From positions 1-58,921 of the forward strand of contig SVHU01000014.1 of the NCBI GenBank assembly GCA_015055625.1: a stretch of 58,921 bases of DNA, given 5' to 3'. A program made the translations under genes and the position numbers. Origin of the DNA: Clostridiales bacterium (lineage in GTDB: Bacteria > Bacillota > Clostridia > Christensenellales > Pumilibacteraceae). Shown piece by piece: positions 52,778-58,921 of this stretch. Every line of letters begins with the position of its first letter. Within the stretch, counting starts at the first letter, position 1. The notes beneath the pieces were generated by a model that was not told the origin of the DNA, ran no database searches, and saw only the letters and a list, made by a program, of their open reading frames with translations.

Positions 52778-54454
52778 CTAGTTTTCTAATATCACAGGGA
52801 TAATAAGCGGATCGCGCTTGGTACGCTTGATAAAGAGGTTTTTAAGCTCTTTTCTTACAGTATTTTTAACGGACGTCCAATCGCCGATAGCTTTAAGATC
52901 GATCTTAGAAAGGGCGACTTTCAGCACATCTTTTGCCTCTTCTACAATCTTTTCACTCTCTTCCTTGGTGTACATAAATCCACGCGAAGTAATGTCTATT
53001 CCAAACACTTCGCCGTTTAGCGAATTTACGCCGATAACGGCAACAAACAAGCCGTCCTCTGACAAATGTTTACGGTCGCGAAGAACAGAGCTTCCAACGT
53101 CGCCCACGCCCAAACCGTCCACTAAAAGACAGCCCGATGGCACGTTTTCGCCCAAACGTATCGAAGTTCTCGTTACTTCTACCTTACTTCCTATATCGGC
53201 TAGAATGATGTTTGTAGGCAACATTCCCATCTTCATAGCAAGCTCAGCGTGCTTTTGTAAATGTCTTCTTTCGCCGTGAACTGGAATAAAGAATTTGGGG
53301 CAAATCAGCGAATGAATAAGCTTTACTTCTTCTTGACAAGCGTGTCCTGAAGCGTGGATTTCATTCAAGCTTTCGTATATTACCTTTGCTCCGTTTCTAT
53401 AAAGATTATTGATTACGTTGTAAACCATTCTCTCGTTTCCAGGAATGGGGGTTGCCGAAATAATAACGGTATCGTTGTATCCGATTTGAATTTTGTCAAA
53501 CTCGCCGTTTGCAATCCTAGTAAGCGCGCTCATGGGTTCGCCCTGAGAGCCCGTGGTGATGATTACAAGATTTTTGTCCTCTACGTTCTTGATAAGGTCG
53601 ATATCAACCACCATGTTTTTGTCAAGCTTAAGCTCGCCGATTCGGGTTGCAAGCTCCACGATATTGACCATGCTTCTTCCTGCAAACGCAACCTTACGCT
53701 TATGCTTTTTTGCAACGTCTATAATCTGCTGAAGACGGTGAATGTTAGATGCGAACGTGGCGATAAAAATTCGTCTGTCCTGATTTTCGTTAAAGATATG
53801 AGCAAACGATTCGCCCACTCTTGCCTCGCTTAGCGACGAGCCTGCGCGCTCTATATTCGTGCTTTCCGCAAGCATCAATAAAACGCCTTTGCTACCAATT
53901 TCCGAAATGCGTTTAAGGTCGATTACGTTGCCGTCAATGGGTGTAAAGTCCACCTTAAAGTCGCCCGTGTGGAAAATCACGCCGAGCGGTGTTGTTATTG
54001 CTAGGGCATAACTGCCTGCAATAGAGTGGCTGACACGCACAAACTCTACCTTAAAGTAGTTTCCAAGCTCCACCGTGCCTTTGGTTTTAACAACGTTGAG
54101 CGCAACGCCGTCCACCTTTTGTTCGCGGAGTTTTGCGTCCACAAGCGACAAGGTAAGCTTTGAGCCGTAAACGGGAACGTTGAGGTCCTTTAATATATAC
54201 GGCAAAGCGCCTATGTGGTCTTCGTGTCCGTGAGTTAATACTATTCCTTTTACTTTGTCTTTGTTTGCCAGCAAATAAGTAATGTCGGGAATTACAAGGT
54301 CAATACCCGGTAAATCCGCTGACGGGAAAGTGGTTCCGCAATCGACAATTATGATCTCGTCGTTATACTCGAACGCGGTCATATTTTTACCGATTTCGCC
54401 TACTCCTCCCAAAAACACTACTTTAAGCGCCGACTCATCAATGTAATTACGCAA
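52778..54454 (-). CDS. rnj: Ribonuclease J
   Basis: The protein (558 aa) is RNase J, the metallo-beta-lactamase exo/endoribonuclease of Bacillota. LTHGHEDHIGALPYI supplies the zinc ligands, followed by beta-CASP and C-terminal domains (full length). The frame opens at TTG 54469, but that codon lies in the Shine-Dalgarno (TTGGAGG). The second TTG at 54454 has GGAGG eight bases upstream and is the likely start, giving an N-terminus MRNYIDESALKVVFLGG. It leads the operon rnj-trmR-trhP-rpe. Confidence 0.95.
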   Translation of the reverse strand: MRNYIDESALKVVFLGGVGEIGKNMTAFEYNDEIIIVDCGTTFPSADLPGIDLVIPDITYLLANKDKVKGIVLTHGHEDHIGALPYILKDLNVPVYGSKLTLSLVDAKLREQKVDGVALNVVKTKGTVELGNYFKVEFVRVSHSIAGSYALAITTPLGVIFHTGDFKVDFTPIDGNVIDLKRISEIGSKGVLLMLAESTNIERAGSSLSEARVGESFAHIFNENQDRRIFIATFASNIHRLQQIIDVAKKHKRKVAFAGRSMVNIVELATRIGELKLDKNMVVDIDLIKNVEDKNLVIITTGSQGEPMSALTRIANGEFDKIQIGYNDTVIISATPIPGNERMVYNVINNLYRNGAKVIYESLNEIHASGHACQEEVKLIHSLICPKFFIPVHGERRHLQKHAELAMKMGMLPTNIILADIGSKVEVTRTSIRLGENVPSGCLLVDGLGVGDVGSSVLRDRKHLSEDGLFVAVIGVNSLNGEVFGIDITSRGFMYTKEESEKIVEEAKDVLKVALSKIDLKAIGDWTSVKNTVRKELKNLFIKRTKRDPLIIPVILEN

Positions 54455-54482
54455 TTTTCGAGCCTCCAATATAAGTTAGTTT

Positions 54483-54512
54483 TTTATTCGATTTTAATGC
54501 AAGCTTGTCAAA
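54483..54512 (-). promoter_or_regulatory. Candidate rnj promoter
   Basis: On the minus strand TTGACA (54512-54507) and AATAAA (54488-54483) with an 18-bp spacer. The start codon is about 30 bases away. The rest of the 54513-54763 gap shows no recognisable element. Confidence 0.45.
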
Positions 54513-54763
54513 ATAATGCGAAAAAACACAAGCAAGATAATCATTTTACCTTGGACTGCAAACCTTTTTTAAGGCTCTTCCAAAAATAAAACGAGTGGGC
54601 TTTCCTCATATTTTTTCGATTGCGTTACATTTCAACCGAGCTTGTTTTTTATCTTCCAAACTTATTATACTAGATTTTGCGCAAAAACACAATCATTTTT
54701 AATAATATTTTACATAATAAATTGTTTGATTTTGTCGAAACTTATTTTAGATTTACAACACCG

Positions 54764-55699
54764 TTATAATGACTGCGAGGACAGCTTGAAAATAAAGTCC
54801 CTTCCTACTATACAGTTAGTGCAATTTCGCTCCACCACACTTTGCGGTAAGACTATGGAATTACGGATTTTAACACCGCTTACAACCGTTGCTTCGTTAT
54901 TTACTATGCTGTTTATGCTTTTACCAAACACCTTAGCAGTTGACGAAATAACGTTGCCGTCATGCGTGTTATAAAGTTCGCTATCGCGCGTTTTTATCAT
55001 GGGGAAAAACGTGTGGTCCTTCATATAAAAGTTAGCCCAATAATAATCGTCGATTGCGCCGATATCCGACCAAAGTCCGTCGTGAAAGTATGCGTTGATT
55101 TTTCCGTTTTGCACCAAAATCGGGAATACGTCCTTTGCAAAATCTAACATTCCGTCTTTTTGTCCGTCAAAAATCTTCTTATTTATCACGTACACTCCTG
55201 CGTTTATCAGATTGCCGTAATCATTGGTTTGAGGCTTTTCGATAAGCGAGGTTATCACGTTATTTTTATCAACTGTTACTACGCCATACTTAGTTGTATC
55301 CTCACGTTTTACCACCGCCATTGTAACGTCTGCGCCACTTGTTTTGTGGCTTTTTATCATGCTTAAAAGGTTGATATCATTAAGACAATCTCCGCTAATT
55401 ACCACGAAAACGTCGTCTAGCATATCCCTAGCTTGCTTTACGCTACCTGCCGTTCCTAACGGTACTTCATCAATAGAAAAACTTGCTTCTACTCCCCTAT
55501 ACTGCTTTGCTCGCTCTTCAATCTGCTCTTTTTTGTACGCTATGGCGTAGACAATATCAGTAATTCCATAAAAGTAAAGCTGACTGGTTACGTAGTCGAG
55601 CATAGGATAACCTGCTACTGTAAGCATAGGCTTTGGAACTAACGTGGTAAGGGGAGCAAGACGAGTGCCTTTTCCGCCTGCTAAAACTATTGCATTCAT
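54764..55699 (-). CDS. Sugar nucleotidyltransferase
   Basis: The 311-aa protein has the nucleotidyltransferase fold: AIVLAGGKGTRLAPLTTLVPKPML at the N-terminus, the catalytic GDCLND and EKPQTNDYGNLINAGVYV segments, and a short C-terminal beta-helix (left-handed hexapeptide-like) from about 240. It resembles mannose-1-phosphate or glucose-1-phosphate nucleotidyltransferases; the exact sugar cannot be told. AAAAGGAG precedes the ATG. No pathway genes adjoin it, and no clear terminator was seen. Confidence 0.85.
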   Translation of the reverse strand: MNAIVLAGGKGTRLAPLTTLVPKPMLTVAGYPMLDYVTSQLYFYGITDIVYAIAYKKEQIEERAKQYRGVEASFSIDEVPLGTAGSVKQARDMLDDVFVVISGDCLNDINLLSMIKSHKTSGADVTMAVVKREDTTKYGVVTVDKNNVITSLIEKPQTNDYGNLINAGVYVINKKIFDGQKDGMLDFAKDVFPILVQNGKINAYFHDGLWSDIGAIDDYYWANFYMKDHTFFPMIKTRDSELYNTHDGNVISSTAKVFGKSINSIVNNEATVVSGVKIRNSIVLPQSVVERNCTNCIVGRDFIFKLSSQSL

Positions 55700-55946
55700 A
55701 TTAAAAAAACTCCTTTTCTTACCTTTAATATGTGTAAAAAAAGGGGTTTTATGCGATTAGAGGATATAATACATACCTACGTCTATAATTGTTTACAAAT
55801 TAGCTTTTGTGTTTTTTTGAGATTGCCACGCCTACTAGATAGGCTAGCAATGACGGTGGGCATACCCTCTGTCAATATAAAGAACTAACAATGCTCAATT
55901 ACTTGCTTAACTCAAAGTACTCATATCGGATGAAACGTCACGTTTC
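55700..55946. repeat. Hairpin repeat fragments
   Basis: Non-coding. GATTGCCACGCCTA..TAGGCTAGCAATGAC (about 55830-55856) is a copy of the ATTGC/GCAAT hairpin with an alternative inner stem GCCTA/TAGGC. A GTGGG CATA CCCTC head follows (one mismatch). A linker then leads to a tail GAAACGT/ACGTTTC (55931-55946). Confidence 0.75.
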
Positions 55947-56402
55947 AAAACGGCTTAGAAACGAGTTAGAGAAAAAATAGCACACTCCTACGACGGGCGC
56001 GGTGCGCAGACGCACTGTCAATATGAAAAGCCTAGCACTCTAACAAACTTAATTAACGTTAAAACGGCTTAGTTGCGAGCAAGAGAAATAAACAAAAGCA
56101 CTCACGCAGGGCGCGGTGCGCAGACGCTCTGTCAATATGAAAAGCCTAGCACTCTAACAAACTCAATTAACGTTAAAACGGCTTAGAAACGAGTTAGAGA
56201 AAAAATAGCACACTCCTACGACGGGCGCGGTGCGCAGACGCACTGTCAATATGAAAAGCCTAGCACTCTAACAAACTCAATTAACGTTAAAACGGCTTAG
56301 TTGCGAGCAAGAGAAATAAACAAAAGCACTCACGCAGGGCGCGGTGCGCAGACGCACTGTCAATATGAAAAGCCTAGCACTCTAACAAACTCAATTAACG
56401 TT
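55947..56402. repeat. Tandem array of truncated nested-hairpin elements
   Basis: About four units of roughly 112-120 bp. Two types alternate. One has the main-stem left arm AATAGCACACTCC, the other AAAGCACTCAC. Each stops inside the core at GGGCGCG and continues as GTGCGCAGACGCAC, TGTCAATATG and a common linker ending TTAACGTT. So every copy keeps a left arm but has lost the right arm, and a GTGCG/CGCAC head sits at the break. Confidence 0.85.
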
Positions 56403-56526
56403 AAAACGGCTTAGTTGCGAGCAAGAGAAATAAACAAAAGCACTCACGCAGGGCGCGTACAAGTCGTACGTAACCAAGTGAGTGCTTTTTGTTTATGCAC
56501 TATTGCGACGTAAATAAGCCGTTTTT
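56403..56526. terminator. Intact nested-hairpin element / pgk terminator
   Basis: Outer stem: AAAACGGCTTA-G-TTGC (56403-56418) with GTAA-A-TAAGCCGTTTT (56510-56525). Middle: GCAA (56421) with TTGC (56503). Main stem: AAAAGCACTCAC with GTGAGTGCTTTT. Core: GGGCGCGTAC (56451) with GTACGTAACC (56466). On the minus strand it lies directly after pgk with T-tracts, so it should terminate pgk. Confidence 0.8.
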
Positions 56527-57846
56527 TTATTCTTTGTCGTTAAGACATGCAATACCAGGAAGAACCTTGCCTTCGAAAAGCTCAAGGGAAGCTCCACCAC
56601 CGGTAGAGATGTGAGTCATTTTGTCTGCATAGCCGAGCTGAGCAACTGCTGCTGCGCTGTCGCCACCGCCGATAATGGTGGTTGCATCGGTAGCTGCCAT
56701 AGCCTTAGCTACTTCGTTTGTTCCGCTAGCAAATACAGGGTTCTCGAATACGCCCATAGGTCCGTTCCAGATAACGGTCTTAGCGCTCTTGATTACGTTT
56801 GCGTAAAGTTCAGCGGTCTTAGGTCCGATATCAAGGGGTTCTTCGTCAACGGGGATATCGTCGATGCTGTGAACGGAATATTCAACGTTGGGATCGTCGA
56901 TGGGGTTGGGGAAGCTCTTTGTGGTAAGAACGTCGATAGGAAGGAAGATTTCCTTGCCTGCATTCTTTGCCTTTTCGAGCATCTGCTTGCAGTAGTCGAG
57001 CTTCTCGTTATCAACGAGCGCCTGACCAACTTCGTAGCCCTGAACTTTTAAGAAGGTGTAAGCCATTCCTCCACCGATAATAAGTTTATCGCATTTATTA
57101 AGAAGGTTATCTATAACTCCAAGCTTGTCAGCAATCTTAGCACCGCCCAAGATAGCGATGAAAGGTCTTTCGGGAGCTTCGAGAGCGCCAGCCATTACGG
57201 TAAGCTCTTTTTCGATAAGGAAACCGCAAACTGCAGTATCAGCATAGCCTTTTTCTACGATTGCAGCGGTTGTAGCATGAGAACGGTGAGCAGTACCGAA
57301 CGCGTCGTTTACATATACGTCGCAGAACTGTGCAAGAGCCTTGCAAAGCTCGTCGGTGGGCTTTTCTTCGCCAGCTTCAAATCTGGTGTTCTCGAGCAAT
57401 ACACATTCGCCGTCCTTAAGAGCGGCAACCTTTGCCTGAGCGTCGGGACCTACTACGTCGCTTGCAAAAGCAACTTTTCCGTCCAAAAGCTGGTTAAGTC
57501 TTTCTGCAACAGGTCTTAATGTGAACTTCTTAGGATCGTTCTTAAGAGCCTTTGCGATGTACTCTTCCTTAGCCTTTGCCTGCTCTTCTGCGGGAAGCTT
57601 TTCAACAGCCTTCTTTTCCTTCTTGGTAAGACCAAAGCCGGGAGTGAAGATGTTGTGGGGCTTGCCAAAGTGCGAGCAAAGTACTACCTTTGCGCCCTGA
57701 TCCATAAGGTACTTAATGGTGGGAAGAGCGCCGTTGATACGGTTTTCGTCGGTGATTACGCCATCAATCATGGGAACGTTGAAATCACAACGAACCAAGC
57801 ATTTCTTGCCCTTAACGTTAACGTCTTTAATTGTCTTCTTGTTCAT
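56527..57846 (-). CDS. pgk: Phosphoglycerate kinase with N-domain insertion
   Basis: The 439-aa glycolytic enzyme makes ATP from 1,3-bisphosphoglycerate. [27 protein letters not shown], and the C-terminal GGGDSAAAV and STGGGASLE nucleotide motifs are all intact. It is about 35-40 residues longer than typical PGK. The extra residues (about 64-106, charged and helical, ending before [11 protein letters not shown]) follow SHFGKP, where other enzymes have a short loop. The insert is on the surface of the N-domain near the substrate side. The gene stands alone before the tRNA. Confidence 0.97.
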   Translation of the reverse strand: MNKKTIKDVNVKGKKCLVRCDFNVPMIDGVITDENRINGALPTIKYLMDQGAKVVLCSHFGKPHNIFTPGFGLTKKEKKAVEKLPAEEQAKAKEEYIAKALKNDPKKFTLRPVAERLNQLLDGKVAFASDVVGPDAQAKVAALKDGECVLLENTRFEAGEEKPTDELCKALAQFCDVYVNDAFGTAHRSHATTAAIVEKGYADTAVCGFLIEKELTVMAGALEAPERPFIAILGGAKIADKLGVIDNLLNKCDKLIIGGGMAYTFLKVQGYEVGQALVDNEKLDYCKQMLEKAKNAGKEIFLPIDVLTTKSFPNPIDDPNVEYSVHSIDDIPVDEEPLDIGPKTAELYANVIKSAKTVIWNGPMGVFENPVFASGTNEVAKAMAATDATTIIGGGDSAAAVAQLGYADKMTHISTGGGASLELFEGKVLPGIACLNDKE

Positions 57847-58043
57847 AGATAACTCCTTGTTATTTACAAAATTATACGTATATATTTTATAATAAATATC
57901 AAATTAAGTCAAGGCATTTTTATGATTTTAGAAGAATATGAAAAATAATTTGAAAACTAGCAACAAAATACGCAAAAACACGCGTGTTTTGTAACGAATT
58001 TCAAAAATTTTTTTATTTTCTAAAATTTATAGGGGAAAATCAG

Positions 58044-58072
58044 TTGCAAAATTTTAAATTTTATAGTATTAT
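58044..58072 (+). promoter_or_regulatory. Promoter of tRNA-Glu
   Basis: TTGCAA (58044-58049) and TATTAT (58067-58072) with 17 bp between; these match the rnpB promoter hexamers. Confidence 0.7.
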
Positions 58073-58090
58073 ATTTAGGCAAACAAATGA

Positions 58091-58165
<75 letters not shown>

Positions 58166-58172
58166 CAAAAAA

Positions 58173-58208
58173 TACAGTCTATCTTTTGATAGGCTGTGTT
58201 TTTTTGTT
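58173..58208 (+). terminator. Terminator after tRNA-Glu
   Basis: ACAGTCTATC and GATAGGCTGT pair around TTTT, followed by a run of T. Confidence 0.85.
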
Positions 58209-58921
58209 TACGCAGTAAACAGGGAGTCGAACGGCAGGTCGAGGCTTTAGCCTCAAATTGCGAGTGAATCGGTGCGAAGGCGCACTCCCAATATGAAAAA
58301 CTAACAGTAGTTAATTACTGGCTTTGCTAAAACACTCATATTGGATGCAACGTCACGTTGCCCACAAAAATGCCATTACTCTTTTGAGTGATGGTATTTT
58401 TTTGTTTACATAGTAAATGGGGAGTCGAACGGCAGGGTGGGCAGACCCACTGTCTATATAGAGGAGTATGTGATATTTCGGGCGATTGTGGTATTTCGGG
58501 CGATTGTGGTATTTCGGGCGATTCGTGAATCGCCCCTACGGAATAACTAACGATAACCAATTACTAGCTTTGCTAAAGTACTCATATTGGATGCAACGTC
58601 ACGTTGCCCACAAAAATACAGTCTATCTTTTGATAGGCTGTGTTTTTTTGTTTACGCAGTAAATGGGGACGAGAACGGCAGGGTGGGCAGACCCACTGTC
58701 TATATATGGGAGTATGTGGTATTTCGGGCGATTGTGGTATTTCGGGCGATTCGTGAATCGGTGCGAAGGCGGTAGGCAGACCCACTGTCTATATAGGGCG
58801 ATTCGTGAATCGCCCCTACGGAATAACTAACGATAACCAATTACTAGCTTTAGTTAAAGTACTCATATTGGATGCAACGTCACGTTGCCCACAAAAATGC
58901 CATTACTCTTTTGAGTGATGG
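58209..58921. repeat. Tandem array of alternating terminators and composite repeats
   Basis: Non-coding. Type A terminators (ACAGTCTATC/GATAGGCTGT) lie at 58173 and 58618; type B (GCCATTACTC/GAGTGATGG) at 58369 and, running off the window, at 58905. Between them are composite repeats: GTGCG AAGG CGCAC or GTGGG CAGA CCCAC heads, GGGCGATTCGTGAATCGCCC at 58516 and 58796, and tails GCAACGT/ACGTTGC at 58343, 58589 and 58870. A short string GGGGAGTCGAACGGCAGG recurs after each terminator. Confidence 0.85.

Noticed and set aside
54469-54469. First TTG of the rnj frame as start
   Set aside because: It lies inside the Shine-Dalgarno TTGGAGG, so translation should begin at the TTG at 54454.
58336-58785. 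Minus-strand frames with EIPQSPEIPQ repeats
   Set aside because: They are translations of the GGGCGATTGTGGTATTTC repeat and are not genes.

Overview
The window looks like the chromosome of an anaerobic, spore-forming member of the Clostridia (Bacillota). The evidence is a CtsR repressor with its operator, a CIRCE-controlled groESL operon, a pro-sigma-K gene, a pyruvate formate-lyase operon, RNase J, a DeoR-controlled rhamnose operon, sigma-A promoters with near-consensus hexamers and consistently strong Shine-Dalgarno sites. The species cannot be named from the sequence. Gene content (rhamnose use, surface lipoproteins with BspA-type leucine-rich repeats and InlB B-repeats) fits a gut commensal, which is inference.

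Layout. 1-3.9 kb: 99-bp tandem repeats, ctsR, dCMP deaminase, groES-groEL. 3.9-10.3 kb: metF-metH, a MITE-like palindrome, a sodium/solute symporter and a divergent LysR regulator. 10.3-18.1 kb: a 1289-aa leucine-rich lipoprotein, an AraC-transporter pair and a divergent glycoside-hydrolase-like gene. 18.1-23.5 kb: rhaB-rhaA-rhaD with a divergent DeoR regulator. 23.5-29 kb: a SHOCT membrane protein and a phosphoribosyltransferase, then a MarR-like regulator, cysE, cysS and a radical SAM protein. 29-34.2 kb: a 1621-aa lipoprotein with a MACPF (perforin-like) domain and a divergent small XRE regulator, with two matching palindromes in the shared promoter region. 34.3-39.8 kb: mgsA, nucleoside hydrolase with AraC regulator, flotillin-like SPFH protein, DMT transporter. 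39.9-44.3 kb: an AT-rich XRE plus membrane/coiled-coil pair, and an AraC regulator divergent from an unusual YgjV-propeller fusion. 44.4-47.8 kb: pflA, a thioredoxin-like gene, and a pyruvate formate-lyase split into a 678-aa body and a 77-aa glycyl-radical subunit. 48-55.7 kb: FliB-like protein, RNase P RNA, sigK, and an rnj-trmR-trhP-rpe run, then a sugar nucleotidyltransferase. 56.5-58.9 kb: pgk, tRNA-Glu(CUC) and a tandem array of alternating terminators.

The intergenic regions are the most unusual part. They carry a modular repeat system: head hairpins (GGGCGATTC/GAATCGCCC; GTGGG/CCCAC or GTGCG/CGCAC), a loosely conserved linker, and a tail hairpin (GCAACGT/ACGTTGC and compensated variants). 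A second family forms long nested hairpins around a conserved inner palindrome (GGGCGCGTAC, short loop, GTACGTAACC). In that family the outer stems are specific to each locus but stay complementary, and a 4-bp middle helix reads GUUA/UAAC, GCAA/UUGC or GAAA/UUUC at different loci. Intact copies sit directly after rhaD, the SPFH gene and pgk, where they probably also act as terminators. Distal tandem copies at the same loci are broken at the palindrome centre. I do not recognise this family.

The strongest candidates for something undescribed are the nested-hairpin family, the MACPF lipoprotein with its XRE switch, the split PFL operon with an embedded thioredoxin-like protein, and the XRE/membrane coiled-coil pair.
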